From Paraneptunicella sp964228975 (lineage in GTDB: Bacteria; Pseudomonadota; Gammaproteobacteria; Enterobacterales; Alteromonadaceae): a stretch of DNA of 50,889 nt. The stretch spans positions 1-50,889 of the forward strand of contig CAXRCC010000036.1 of assembly GCA_964228975.1 (NCBI GenBank). Direction: 5' to 3'. Positions 1 through 8,656 of the stretch are shown piece after piece (the stretch's first letter is position 1; every line of letters begins with the position of its first letter). The translations under genes were made by a program, and so were the position numbers. The notes below the pieces were generated by a model that saw only the letters and a list, made by a program, of their open reading frames with translations, did no database searches and had not been told where the DNA came from.

Positions 1-644
1 CAGTCATTGCTGCGTACTTAGAATTAAACGACTTTAGAGTACTCCAATCTAAGAATGCTGCAGGCTGCTTGAAGATTCTTGAGCATCATCACATAGACCT
101 TATAGTATTAGATCTCACGCTTCCTGATGAAGATGGTCTGGTACTGTTGCGTCGTTTGCGTGTGAGTAACGCTATTCCAATTATTGTGGTATCCGGTCGA
201 ACTTCCGGCGACGATCGCGTGGCTGGTTTGGAATTTGGCGCGGATGACTATTTATGCAAACCCTTCTTACCCAAAGAGCTTGTGTATCGTGTTAACAATA
301 TCCTGACACGAACGGGCGCTTCAAATAAATCAGCGGAAGATCAAATTCAGTTTCATGGCTGGCGACTCGATATTGCAGATAAAGCGCTGTTCGATGATAG
401 AGGCTTTGAGGTGCAATTAACGCGACATGAGTTTCAGTTGTTAACGGCATTGGCAAGGCATCCGGGCAGAACATACAGCCGAGAAGAGTTAATCGATATG
501 TTTAACGATTTGGAAGGCCCCGAAAGCATCAGAGCCATTGACATCACAATCAGCAGATTGCGTAAAAAAATTGAAGTGAATGTGAAAAAACCCGAGAAAA
601 TAATAACCGTAAAAGGATTAGGTTATAAATTGTCTCGCGGATAA
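1..644 (+). CDS. OmpR/PhoB-family response regulator, 5' end cut by window edge
   Basis: The reading frame is open from base 3, so the gene begins left of the window and a TTG at 69 is internal, not a start. The visible receiver part has the phospho-acceptor Asp in LIVLDLTLPDEDG, the Ser in VVSGR that takes the switch Thr/Ser place, and the conserved Lys in CKPF. A winged-helix DNA-binding domain follows, with LTRHEFQLL and a recognition region DITISRLRKKIE near the C-terminus. This architecture is that of a two-component transcription regulator. Its histidine kinase is not in view and the target genes cannot be told. A hairpin terminator follows directly after the stop. Confidence 0.93.
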   Translation, partial: VIAAYLELNDFRVLQSKNAAGCLKILEHHHIDLIVLDLTLPDEDGLVLLRRLRVSNAIPIIVVSGRTSGDDRVAGLEFGADDYLCKPFLPKELVYRVNNILTRTGASNKSAEDQIQFHGWRLDIADKALFDDRGFEVQLTRHEFQLLTALARHPGRTYSREELIDMFNDLEGPESIRAIDITISRLRKKIEVNVKKPEKIITVKGLGYKLSRG

Positions 645-677
645 AGCCATTTTCCTCGATGAAGAAATGGCTTTTCT
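643..677 (+). terminator. Rho-independent terminator after the response regulator
   Basis: A perfect 10-bp inverted repeat, AAAGCCATTT (643-652) and AAATGGCTTT (665-674), begins inside the stop codon and runs into a short T-rich tract. Confidence 0.75.
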
Positions 678-902
678 ATCAGTCTATTACCTTTTGAACG
701 ACCTCAAGCGCCAATAAAAGGCTCCTTTCCCAAAATTTACCCCGATTTCTTTAATGTGAAACATTGCAGAAATATTGGCAAAACACATATGAAGTATAAG
801 GTCATTAATATAGGAACCAGTAACCAAATACGAGACCGAAGTAGTTGGTTCATTGGGACTATCCCTCCCTATTCACCATCGGTTCATGGAAGAACCTATT
901 TT

Positions 903-1418
903 TTACAAATCCTTTGTAAATAAATGCGTTGGTGATTTCGTTCCTTCCACAGAATCAGAAACAAACGCAAATCCTAATTTCTCTAGCAAGCGAATTGAAC
1001 TGACGTTATCTGGATCAACAATTGCGGAAATAGTATCCGATAAATTAACGGCTTTTGCCGTTTCCATTAAGCCTTGCGTGGCTTCAAAGGCAAATCCTTT
1101 TCCCCGGAATGCGGAAGAGAAGGCGTAACCAATGTCAGGGTGGGGCAGAAAGTCTCTTTTTAACATTCCCGCAAGGCCTATTGGCGTTTGTGTCGCCTTA
1201 TCAATCACCATTAGCATACCAATGCCTAATTCATCGTAGCTTTGAAATGCCGGTTCGATGACCTGTGAAATGGCAGTGGCTTCGTCATGAATGTTTCGAT
1301 CGCCAATATAGCGGATGAAATCGGCGTCACCCATAATATCAACAACAAATGCAGCGTCTTCCTTTTGGTATTTTCTCAGTATTAACCTTGCTGTTTCCAA
1401 CCCTAACAATGAATTCAT
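903..1418 (-). CDS. GNAT-family N-acetyltransferase (RimJ/RimL-like)
   Basis: The 171-residue product has the layout of the RimJ/RimL branch of GNAT acetyltransferases: an N-terminal LETARLILR strand, a mid-protein IGLAGM strand, the acetyl-CoA loop around AFRGKGFAFEA, and the C-terminal NVSSIRLLEKLGF segment. The family moves an acetyl group from acetyl-CoA to an amine, often on a protein N-terminus or a small molecule; the substrate here is unknown. The ATG lies 6 bp after the stop of the upstream gene, and its ribosome binding site (AAGG) overlaps that stop, so the two genes are probably co-transcribed and translationally coupled. Confidence 0.88.
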   Translation of the reverse strand: MNSLLGLETARLILRKYQKEDAAFVVDIMGDADFIRYIGDRNIHDEATAISQVIEPAFQSYDELGIGMLMVIDKATQTPIGLAGMLKRDFLPHPDIGYAFSSAFRGKGFAFEATQGLMETAKAVNLSDTISAIVDPDNVSSIRLLEKLGFAFVSDSVEGTKSPTHLFTKDL

Positions 1419-1424
1419 TAAGCC

Positions 1425-2060
1425 TTACCTCTCTTGGCGATATTGCAGTATGTCCATGCTGTTAAGCAATTGATCGATACGAGATGCCATTGCTTCATTG
1501 ATTGCCGCGGCTCTTGGGTAATGAGGCGCATTTCTGTCGTTGATCCAGTGAGCTGGTTGATGTTGCTCGGAATGTTGCGAGTGGATCCAACCAAAGGTTG
1601 AGGCAATAAATAAAGTGGCGAAGTTCTCGTCTCCGTTTTCTAAACAGCCTACGAGACAGGTGTCGACATAGGACTGATAGATAGGATGATTTTCGCATGA
1701 TTCGGTTGGATTAAGGACTTCACACACCCAGTATTTGGCGTCTTTTTTAGGCAGTTCGTCGTTTTCGAAAAATGGAATAATGTTTTCTGGCTCAACAGCG
1801 GTAAAACGATAGTTCTTTTCTCGGTCTTGTAGCTCTGGTGTGATGGTTTCTACGGGAACAAGTAGCGCATTGAGTTGTGCGTTTGAATTCGCCGTTGCGC
1901 CCACACTTGTGAACTTTTCAATTGGGCAGTTGACCACCCAGCCTCTTTCCCACCCTGATAATAAAACGGGCGTTCCTTGTGCATTGATTTGGCTGAATCT
2001 AAGGCGGCTGTCGTGACTCATTAAGCTGCCGTAGCCGATAACGTAGTGTTGTTCTGACAT
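1425..2060 (-). CDS. Gamma-glutamylcyclotransferase-like (GGCT/AIG2 fold) protein
   Basis: The 211-residue protein begins with VIGYGSLM (YGSL at residues 10-13), the substrate-binding signature of the gamma-glutamylcyclotransferase fold, and has a plausible catalytic Glu at residue 81 in QDREKNY. Members cyclise gamma-glutamyl amines to 5-oxoproline plus a free amine or amino acid. The C-terminal half, rich in His and Trp and including HQPAHWINDRN, is longer than in minimal GGCT proteins, so the substrate cannot be assigned. It is the first gene of a two-gene unit with the GNAT gene. The pairing may mean handling of amino or gamma-glutamyl compounds, but that is inference. Confidence 0.8.
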   Translation of the reverse strand: MSEQHYVIGYGSLMSHDSRLRFSQINAQGTPVLLSGWERGWVVNCPIEKFTSVGATANSNAQLNALLVPVETITPELQDREKNYRFTAVEPENIIPFFENDELPKKDAKYWVCEVLNPTESCENHPIYQSYVDTCLVGCLENGDENFATLFIASTFGWIHSQHSEQHQPAHWINDRNAPHYPRAAAINEAMASRIDQLLNSMDILQYRQER

Positions 2061-2178
2061 GATGTTTGCTGAGTCCTAGTAAATGTAGGGAAAAGCATCA
2101 CCTGTTAAAAACCTGCATTAGGTGTGCGCGTAGCGGTGTTATACTGCGCGAATCGTATTTAATTCTCAAGGACACGCA

Positions 2179-3066
2179 ATGCCCTGGATTCAGTTAAAAA
2201 TAAACACAGAAGAAGAACACGCAGAAAAAATTGGTGAAATGCTATCAGCAAATGGCGCTCAGGCCGTGACGTTTATGGATGCGAAAGACACACCCATTTT
2301 TGAGCCAGAGCTTGGCAAAGTCACGTTATGGCCGCGTACTCAAGTTATTGGTTTATATGATGCTGAATTCGATATGCAAGGCGTGATCGCCCGGCTGGAA
2401 AAGGCCAATGTATTAGGTGAAGGGTTTAAATATAAGCTGGACCAGCTCGAAGACAAAGACTGGGAAAGAGAATGGATGGATAACTTCCACCCAATGCAGT
2501 TTGGCGATCGCGTGTGGATTTGCCCCAGCTGGTGTGATGTGCCCGATCCTAATGCGGTTAATATTATGCTAGACCCCGGCCTTGCATTTGGCACAGGCAC
2601 ACATCCAACAACATCCTTGTGTTTGCAATGGCTGGATAAGTTCGATGTGCAGGATAAAGTGGTGGTGGATTACGGGTGCGGCTCAGGCATTTTGGCGATT
2701 GCTGCTTTATTATTGGGGGCTAAAGAAGCCATTGGCATTGATATCGACCCGCAAGCATTGATTGCAAGTAAAGCGAATGCAGAACGAAACGGTGTGGCAG
2801 ATAAGTTGAAACTGTATTTGCCTGAAGATCAACCTACATTAGAAGCTGATTTGGTCATGGCCAATATTTTGGCAGGGCCATTGGGTGAACTCCGACCAGC
2901 AATCACTGATTATTGTAAGGCTGAAGGCCATCTGGTGATGTCGGGTATTTTGGATGTTCAGTCAGAACGCATCGCAGGGCTTTATTCAGAAGACTTTGAC
3001 ATGGAACCGATTGCTCTTGAAACCGAGTGGGCACGTGTCTCCGGTAAAAAACATCCTGCAAAATAA
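2179..3066 (+). CDS. prmA: Ribosomal protein L11 methyltransferase
   Basis: PrmA trimethylates several amino groups of ribosomal protein L11 using S-adenosylmethionine in the cytoplasm. The 295-residue length is normal for the family. The N-terminal L11-recognition domain covers about residues 1-55. The linker motif is LDPGLAFGTGTHPTT, and SAM motif I is VVDYGCGSG at residues 162-170, followed by GIDIDPQA. The catalytic-region MANILAGPL motif is present. A ribosome binding site AAGGA precedes the ATG. The gene sits upstream of dusB-fis, as in many gammaproteobacteria, but 214 bp separate it from dusB and there is a promoter-like sequence in that gap. Confidence 0.97.
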   Translation: MPWIQLKINTEEEHAEKIGEMLSANGAQAVTFMDAKDTPIFEPELGKVTLWPRTQVIGLYDAEFDMQGVIARLEKANVLGEGFKYKLDQLEDKDWEREWMDNFHPMQFGDRVWICPSWCDVPDPNAVNIMLDPGLAFGTGTHPTTSLCLQWLDKFDVQDKVVVDYGCGSGILAIAALLLGAKEAIGIDIDPQALIASKANAERNGVADKLKLYLPEDQPTLEADLVMANILAGPLGELRPAITDYCKAEGHLVMSGILDVQSERIAGLYSEDFDMEPIALETEWARVSGKKHPAK

Positions 3067-3197
3067 GCACAAAAAGAGCATGGATCGCTCGCGTTTTTTA
3101 TGCTAGGAATTTCCCCTCTTTTAACGCTCTAGGCCTTGTGTTGTGTGGTTTTCGAGCGTCTTCATAAAAAAATTAACTTTTGTTTAATTTATAGCCT

Positions 3198-3225
3198 TTT
3201 CAAGTCCACAAAAAAACCGTACACT
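3198..3225 (+). promoter_or_regulatory. Candidate dusB-fis promoter with GC-rich discriminator
   Basis: TTTCAA (3198-3203), a 16-bp spacer and TACACT (3220-3225) resemble sigma-70 elements. They are followed by TTAGCGCCC, a GC-rich discriminator of the kind that makes fis and rRNA promoters sensitive to ppGpp in E. coli. The start site is inferred only. Confidence 0.4.
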
Positions 3226-3280
3226 TAGCGCCCTTTTTTAGAGCTGAACAATTTTTGCCCAATATTATTCGATTTTAATC

Positions 3281-4279
3281 ATGCGCATTGGTCCTTATCA
3301 ATTGGAAAACAATTTGGTACTTGCGCCAATGGCTGGCGTGACTGATCAGCCTTTTCGTGAGTTATGCAAAGAATTAGGCGCAGGCTTGGTTGTGTCTGAG
3401 ATGCTATCAAGCAACCCTAAGGTTTGGGATTCCGAAAAGTCTAAAAAGCGAATGGAATACAGTGGCAAAGAAGGGATTCGATCTGTGCAAATTGCGGGAT
3501 CGGAGCCTGAACAAATGGCCGTCGCTGCACAGCACAATGTCGATAATGGTGCTCAAATTATTGACATCAATATGGGGTGTCCAGCTAAGAAGGTGAACAA
3601 GAAGCTGGCAGGCTCAGCGTTGTTACAGTTCCCTGAATTAGTTGAATCTATTGTGAAAGCTGTGGTGAATGCGGTATCGGTACCTGTGACCCTGAAGTTT
3701 CGAACGGGATGGGATGCAGAGAATAAGAATGCTGTTCAGATTGCTAAAATCGCTCAGGACAACGGGATTTGTTCATTGGCGTTACATGGTAGAACCCGTG
3801 CCTGTTTATATAAAGGGCATGCGGAGTACGACACGATTAAAGCTGTGAAGCAAGCAGTCACGATACCTGTATTGGCGAACGGCGATATTGATTCAGCACA
3901 AAAAGCAAAATTCGTTTTGGAACACACAAACGCAGATGGTGTGATGATTGGGCGAGCAGCTCAAGGCAATCCTTGGATTTTTCGAGAGATTGAGCACTAT
4001 TTGCGAACCGGCGAATTACTTCCAGCGCCAACATTAACTGAAGTTAAGGACACATTGTGTGCTCATGTCGGTAATGTACACCGCTTTTACGGTGAATACC
4101 TGGGAGTCAGAATCGCCCGCAAACATGTTGGGTGGTATCTGGCGGAGCAAGATCCTACGCGATCCTTCCGCAAAATTTTCAATGCATTAGATAGCGCTGA
4201 AGCTCAATTTGAGGCATTGGAAACTTATTTTAATCAGAGTGCTGGTGGTAACTCAGGTAGTTATCCGCCAGCGGCGTAA
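3281..4279 (+). CDS. dusB: tRNA-dihydrouridine synthase B
   Basis: DusB is an FMN enzyme that reduces uridine to dihydrouridine in the tRNA D-loop. The 332-residue product opens with the TIM-barrel strand VLAPMAGVTDQPFR, and carries the family signature DINMGCPAKKV with the catalytic acid Cys at residue 100. The FMN phosphate-binding segments ANGDI and GVMIGRAAQGNPW follow, then the C-terminal helical tRNA-binding domain. It ends 27 bp before fis, and the dusB-fis pair is a classic operon in which dusB comes first. A run of Gly, Ser, Pro and Ala at the very C-terminus is a dispensable-looking tail. Confidence 0.97.
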   Translation: MRIGPYQLENNLVLAPMAGVTDQPFRELCKELGAGLVVSEMLSSNPKVWDSEKSKKRMEYSGKEGIRSVQIAGSEPEQMAVAAQHNVDNGAQIIDINMGCPAKKVNKKLAGSALLQFPELVESIVKAVVNAVSVPVTLKFRTGWDAENKNAVQIAKIAQDNGICSLALHGRTRACLYKGHAEYDTIKAVKQAVTIPVLANGDIDSAQKAKFVLEHTNADGVMIGRAAQGNPWIFREIEHYLRTGELLPAPTLTEVKDTLCAHVGNVHRFYGEYLGVRIARKHVGWYLAEQDPTRSFRKIFNALDSAEAQFEALETYFNQSAGGNSGSYPPAA

Positions 4280-4306
4280 ACTAAAACAACTAAAGAGCAG
4301 ACGTGC

Positions 4307-4600
4307 ATGTTTGATCAAAATGTATCTTCTCCATTCACTACTACAGTGACTACCCCTTCTCAAACGCAGGCGCAGAAGCCATTGCGTGACTCAGTTAAGC
4401 AAGCTGTGAATAAATACTTGAAGCAATTAGATAACCAAGATATCGATAACTTGTATGAGCTTGTATTAGCAGAAGTGGAAACGCCACTTCTAGAAGAAAT
4501 CATGACTTACACGCGCGGTAACCAAACACGCGCTGCTTTAATGATGGGTATCAACCGCGGTACGCTTCGCAAAAAGCTAAAACAGTACGGCATGAACTAA
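4307..4600 (+). CDS. fis: Nucleoid-associated DNA-binding protein Fis
   Basis: Fis bends DNA and activates rRNA and other growth-phase promoters. The 97-residue product matches the usual length (98 in E. coli). It has the four-helix arrangement with a C-terminal helix-turn-helix spanning about residues 72-97, including NQTRAALMMGINRGTL and RKKLKQYGMN. It lies 27 bp downstream of dusB and is followed by a strong terminator, so it is the last gene of the dusB-fis operon. Expression is probably set at the dusB promoter. Confidence 0.98.
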   Translation: MFDQNVSSPFTTTVTTPSQTQAQKPLRDSVKQAVNKYLKQLDNQDIDNLYELVLAEVETPLLEEIMTYTRGNQTRAALMMGINRGTLRKKLKQYGMN

Positions 4601-4615
4601 GATACGCTACACTGA

Positions 4616-4646
4616 AAAAAGGCACCCAACGGGTGCCTTTTTGTTT
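4616..4646 (+). terminator. Strong Rho-independent terminator of dusB-fis
   Basis: The stem AAAAAGGCACCC (4616-4627) pairs with GGGTGCCTTTTT (4631-4642) across a 3-base loop, followed by more T residues. Confidence 0.92.
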
Positions 4647-4711
4647 TGTCCCGTTAAATTTAACCATTTGGTCCAATTTTAGTATTTATAGGTAGTTGAG
4701 GTTTAGTATTC

Positions 4712-6328
4712 ATGGATACCCCCAGACCCATCCGCAGAGCATTGTTAAGCGTTTCAGATAAAACGGGCATTGTAGAATTTGCAAAAGCCTTGCACGACCA
4801 AGGTGTTGATATTCTCTCAACAGGTGGTACAGCAAAGTTATTAGCAGATAATGCAATTCCGGTGACTGAGGTGTCTGACTATACCGGGCACCCAGAGATT
4901 ATGGATGGCAGAGTGAAAACGCTTCATCCAAAAGTACACGGTGGGATTTTAGGGCGTAGAGAGCAAGACGAAGCAGTCATGGAAACGCACAGCATCCAAG
5001 CAATTGATCTTGTTGCGGTGAACTTATACCCGTTTAAGCAAACGGTGAGCCGTGAAGACTGTTCTTTTGAAGACGCAATTGAGAACATCGATATTGGCGG
5101 TCCAACTATGGTAAGAGCAGCAGCGAAAAACCATAAAGATGTGACCATCGTGGTTAACGCGTCTGACTATGCAAAAGTGTTAGAAGAAATGAAGCAAAAC
5201 GAAGGTTCTGTGACGACAGAAACGCGTTTTAGTTTAGCGATTTCAGCTTTTGAACATACCGCGCAGTATGACGGTATGATTGCTAATTACTTTGGCACAA
5301 TGTTGCCTGGTTATGATGAAGTGGTTTCTGAAGATGATGCAGATGGTGTTGAGTTTGAAGCATCGGCTTTTCCGCGTACTTTCAACATGCAATTTACGAA
5401 GAAGCAAGAACTTCGTTATGGCGAAAATAGCCATCAGCAAGCCGCTTTTTATGTAGAAAGTGACGTACAAGAAGCGTCGGTAGCAACGGCGACTCAATTG
5501 CAGGGTAAGCCGCTTTCCTACAACAATATTGCCGACACCGACGCCGCCCTTGAATGCGTTAAAGAATTTGACGTGCCAGCGTGTGTTATTGTGAAGCATG
5601 CCAACCCGTGTGGCGTTGCTGTGGGTGCGAATATTCTTGAAGCCTACCAGCGTGCATTTAAGACTGATCCCACTTCTGCATTTGGCGGGATTATTGCGTT
5701 CAACCAACCACTTGATGCGGCAACAGCAAAGGCCATTGTCGATCAGCAGTTTGTGGAGGTGATCATTGCTCCTAGTGTGGATGCACAAGCCTCAACCATT
5801 CTGGCCGCGAAGAAAAACGTACGCGTACTCAGCTGTGGAGATTGGCGTGGTCAACTCACAGAAGAGTTCGATTTGAAACGCGTTAATGGCGGTATTTTGG
5901 TGCAAGACCGTGACTTTGGCATGGTGGAACTAGAAGACTTGAAAACCGTGACAGAAAAAGTACCAACAGAAGCGCAATTAAAAGATCTTTTGTTTACTTG
6001 GAAAGTTGCCAAGTACGTTAAGTCTAACGCCATTGTTTATGCAAAAGACCAAATGACCGTTGGAATTGGTGCAGGCCAAATGAGCCGCGTGTATTCTGCA
6101 AAGATTGCTGGCATCAAAGCGCACGATGAAAACTTGCAGGTTGCGGGTTCTGTGATGGCATCCGATGCTTTCTTCCCGTTCCGTGATGGTATTGACGCGG
6201 CAGCAGAAGCGGGTATTGCTGCAGTGATTCAACCCGGTGGGTCAATGCGCGATGATGAAGTCATTGCGGCGGCGAATGAGCATGGTATTGCCATGGTCTT
6301 CACTGGAATGAGGCACTTTAAGCACTAA
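4712..6328 (+). CDS. purH: Bifunctional AICAR formyltransferase / IMP cyclohydrolase
   Basis: PurH carries out the last two steps of de novo purine synthesis, formylation of AICAR and ring closure to IMP, in the cytoplasm. The 538-residue length is normal. The N-terminal MGS-like cyclohydrolase domain includes LSVSDKTGI, STGGTAKLL and GRVKTLHPKVHGG. The C-terminal transformylase domain contains LRYGENSHQ and the catalytic-loop KHANPCGVA, and ends with the family-typical GMRHFKH. The gene is upstream of purD, the usual partner, but here a secreted-protein gene lies between them and a hairpin follows purH. Confidence 0.98.
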   Translation: MDTPRPIRRALLSVSDKTGIVEFAKALHDQGVDILSTGGTAKLLADNAIPVTEVSDYTGHPEIMDGRVKTLHPKVHGGILGRREQDEAVMETHSIQAIDLVAVNLYPFKQTVSREDCSFEDAIENIDIGGPTMVRAAAKNHKDVTIVVNASDYAKVLEEMKQNEGSVTTETRFSLAISAFEHTAQYDGMIANYFGTMLPGYDEVVSEDDADGVEFEASAFPRTFNMQFTKKQELRYGENSHQQAAFYVESDVQEASVATATQLQGKPLSYNNIADTDAALECVKEFDVPACVIVKHANPCGVAVGANILEAYQRAFKTDPTSAFGGIIAFNQPLDAATAKAIVDQQFVEVIIAPSVDAQASTILAAKKNVRVLSCGDWRGQLTEEFDLKRVNGGILVQDRDFGMVELEDLKTVTEKVPTEAQLKDLLFTWKVAKYVKSNAIVYAKDQMTVGIGAGQMSRVYSAKIAGIKAHDENLQVAGSVMASDAFFPFRDGIDAAAEAGIAAVIQPGGSMRDDEVIAAANEHGIAMVFTGMRHFKH

Positions 6329-6373
6329 GCGGTGCAGGCTTAGGCTAGCCCCTAACAAGTGAACTGAAAATAT

Positions 6374-6408
6374 CGGGTTACATTTACGCAAATGTAATCC
6401 GGTTTTGT
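6374..6408 (+). terminator. Hairpin terminator after purH
   Basis: CGGGTTACATTT (6374-6385) pairs with AAATGTAATCCG (6390-6401) with one G-T wobble and a 4-base loop, then GTTTTG. It separates purH from the next gene. Confidence 0.72.
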
Positions 6409-6477
6409 TCGGTGTGAATGGCGAAAAAGATGCTTTACAATGGCTAAATTATTATCAGTCAATAACCGAAGGTTACT

Positions 6478-7278
6478 ATGAAAAAAGTCATTGCTTCTCT
6501 AATGTTTATGATGACAGCAAACGTTGCTGTTGCTGATCCTATTGTTGATGCTGTTGCTGATGTCGATCGCCCAGCAGAACAACGCTTACGTGACGAGTTC
6601 CGTCATCCTCAACAAACATTACGCTTTTTCGGCATTGAACCGGACATGTCGGTTATTGAAATCTGGCCTGGCGGCGGTTGGTATTCCAACATTTTAGCGC
6701 CTATGCTTGAAGAAAAGGGCGAGTATCACGCTGCACATTTCTTTGTTGATGAAGATGCGCATCCTTACTTTGTGAAGTCTCGCAAAGGCTACGAAGAAAA
6801 AGTCGCAAACTATGCGCCTTATAAAAAAATCAAAATGACGACCTTCCACCCAGATAAGACAACCAGCATTGTGCCAGATGGCTCAGTGGATCGCGTACTG
6901 ACGTTCCGCAACATTCACAACTGGTATATGCGCAACGGTCATGAAGGGGTTGAAAAGTCGTTTAAACAGTTCTTTAAAGCATTAAAGAAAGGCGGGGAGC
7001 TAGGTGTGGTTGAGCATCGTTTGCCAGAGTCTTCATCTGACGACATGCACCAAACATCAGGCTACATGAAGCAATCTTATGTGATTGAAGTCGCTGAAAA
7101 AGCGGGCTTCAAATTGGCTGCAAGCAGTGAAGTGAACGCTAACCCCCTTGATACTGCTGATCACCCTAAAGGCGTTTGGACATTGCCTCCGCGTTTAAGA
7201 ATGGGTGACGAGAACAAAGCAAAATACATGGCGATTGGCGAAAGCGATCGTATGACTCTTAGATTTGTTAAACCTTAA
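6478..7278 (+). CDS. Secreted SAM-methyltransferase-like protein (COG4798-like)
   Basis: The 266-residue protein begins with a clear Sec signal peptide (MKKVIASLMF... ending near VAVADP), so it should act in the periplasm. The mature part looks like a class I methyltransferase: VIEIWPGGGWYSNI in the place of SAM motif I, VDRVLTFRNIHNW as a motif resembling post-I and catalytic strands, and GGELGVVEHR. A SAM-dependent enzyme outside the cytoplasm would have no known supply of SAM, so it may bind something else or do a different job. It is preceded by GAAGGTTACT before ATG. purD starts 12 bp after its stop, so the two are likely co-transcribed. Confidence 0.82.
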   Translation: MKKVIASLMFMMTANVAVADPIVDAVADVDRPAEQRLRDEFRHPQQTLRFFGIEPDMSVIEIWPGGGWYSNILAPMLEEKGEYHAAHFFVDEDAHPYFVKSRKGYEEKVANYAPYKKIKMTTFHPDKTTSIVPDGSVDRVLTFRNIHNWYMRNGHEGVEKSFKQFFKALKKGGELGVVEHRLPESSSDDMHQTSGYMKQSYVIEVAEKAGFKLAASSEVNANPLDTADHPKGVWTLPPRLRMGDENKAKYMAIGESDRMTLRFVKP

Positions 7279-7290
7279 GTAATTATTTGC

Positions 7291-8577
7291 ATGAAAGTAT
7301 TAGTAATTGGAAGTGGTGGTAGAGAGCATGCCTTGGCTTACAAGGCTGCTCAATCGGCATCGGTAGAATCTGTTTTTGTTGCGCCGGGTAATGCAGGTAC
7401 TGCATTAGAAGCAGGCATTGAAAACGTGGCGATTGGTGTTGAAGATTATGCAGAACTTTTAGCGTTTGCTAAAAAAGAAAGCATTGGATTAACCATTGTA
7501 GGACCTGAAGTGCCGCTGGTGGCTGGCATCGTGGATAAATTCCAAACGGAAGGTCTGGCTATTTTTGGACCTAGCGAAGGCGCTGCTCAGCTTGAAGGCT
7601 CCAAAGCTTTTACTAAAGACTTTCTTGCTCGTCATCAAATTCCTACAGCGGCTTATGCAACCTTTACCGATACCGATGCTGCTTTGGCGTATTTGTCTGA
7701 ACAATCCATTCCAATCGTCATTAAAGCGGATGGTTTAGCGGCAGGAAAAGGCGTTGTGGTTGCGTTAACGCGTGAAGAAGCAGAAGACGCAGTCAAAGAT
7801 ATGTTGTCGGGTAATCGCTTTGGTGAAGCAGGCAGCCGTGTTGTGATTGAAGAGTTTTTGGAAGGTGAAGAAGCCAGTTTTATTGTGATGACAGATGGCG
7901 AATTCATTCTTCCCTTTGCCACTAGCCAAGATCACAAGCGTGCTGGCAATGGAGATACTGGTCCAAATACCGGGGGAATGGGAGCGTATTCCCCAGCACC
8001 AGTGGTCACACCTGACATTCATGATCGCATCATGAAAGAAGTGGTTGAGCCAACGGTGAAAGGGATGGCGTCTGAAGGCAACAAATATGTTGGCTTCCTT
8101 TATGCGGGCTTGATGATTGCGCCTGATGGTACACCCAAAGTGATTGAATATAATTGCCGTTTTGGAGACCCAGAAACTCAACCCATTATGTTGCGTATGC
8201 AATCAGATTTGGTGGAGCTATGTTTGGCAACGCTCAATGGCAATTTGCCAGAAAAGCAAATTCAATTTGACCCACGAGCCTCTATTGGGGTTGTGTTAGC
8301 TGCAGGCGGTTACCCTGAAGCTTACGCCAAAGGTGACGTGATTTCAGGCTTGCCTGATTTTGCAAGTGAAACTGCCAAAGTGTTCCATGCGGGAACAAAG
8401 CAGGAAAACGGGGATGTTGTGACCAGTGGTGGTCGTGTTTTATGTGTAACCGCGTTAGGTGATAACGTGACGCAAGCACAAGCCGCAGCGTATGAAATCG
8501 TTAAGCAAATTTCATGGAAAGACGTGTATTTCCGCGATGATATTGGTTATCGCGCAATCGCAAGAGAGCAAGGCTAA
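7291..8577 (+). CDS. purD: Phosphoribosylamine-glycine ligase (GAR synthetase)
   Basis: PurD joins phosphoribosylamine and glycine using ATP, the second step of purine synthesis. The 428-residue product has the N-terminal VLVIGSGGREHALA, the ATP-grasp loop KADGLAAGKGV, the metal-binding region FLYAGLM and EYNCRFGDPETQP, and a C-terminal biotin-carboxylase-like domain. All conserved residues I can check are present and the length is normal. It follows the secreted methyltransferase-like gene by 12 bp and ends at a bidirectional terminator. Confidence 0.98.
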   Translation: MKVLVIGSGGREHALAYKAAQSASVESVFVAPGNAGTALEAGIENVAIGVEDYAELLAFAKKESIGLTIVGPEVPLVAGIVDKFQTEGLAIFGPSEGAAQLEGSKAFTKDFLARHQIPTAAYATFTDTDAALAYLSEQSIPIVIKADGLAAGKGVVVALTREEAEDAVKDMLSGNRFGEAGSRVVIEEFLEGEEASFIVMTDGEFILPFATSQDHKRAGNGDTGPNTGGMGAYSPAPVVTPDIHDRIMKEVVEPTVKGMASEGNKYVGFLYAGLMIAPDGTPKVIEYNCRFGDPETQPIMLRMQSDLVELCLATLNGNLPEKQIQFDPRASIGVVLAAGGYPEAYAKGDVISGLPDFASETAKVFHAGTKQENGDVVTSGGRVLCVTALGDNVTQAQAAAYEIVKQISWKDVYFRDDIGYRAIAREQG

Positions 8578-8603
8578 CCTTGAATATCGATATTTGACGG
8601 ATT

Positions 8604-8633
8604 AAAAAGCCCAGTCTTAATGCTGGGCTTTTT
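8604..8633. terminator. Bidirectional terminator between purD and the deaminase gene
   Basis: AAAAAGCCCAG (8604-8614) and CTGGGCTTTTT (8623-8633) form an 11-bp perfect stem with T-runs on either strand, placed between convergent genes. Confidence 0.9.
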
Positions 8634-8656
8634 GATCGAAACATCAGATTATGGTT

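Noticed and set aside
853..1128. A 91-codon plus-strand frame opposite the GNAT gene.
   Set aside because: It overlaps a recognisable acetyltransferase gene on the other strand and has no recognisable domain of its own.
3067..3105. Possible terminator after prmA (GAGC...GCTC with T-run).
   Set aside because: Only four clear base pairs can be formed, too weak to call.
5243..5788. A 181-codon frame on the minus strand inside purH.
   Set aside because: It lies wholly within a well-conserved gene, has no family match, and its composition is that of a shadow frame.
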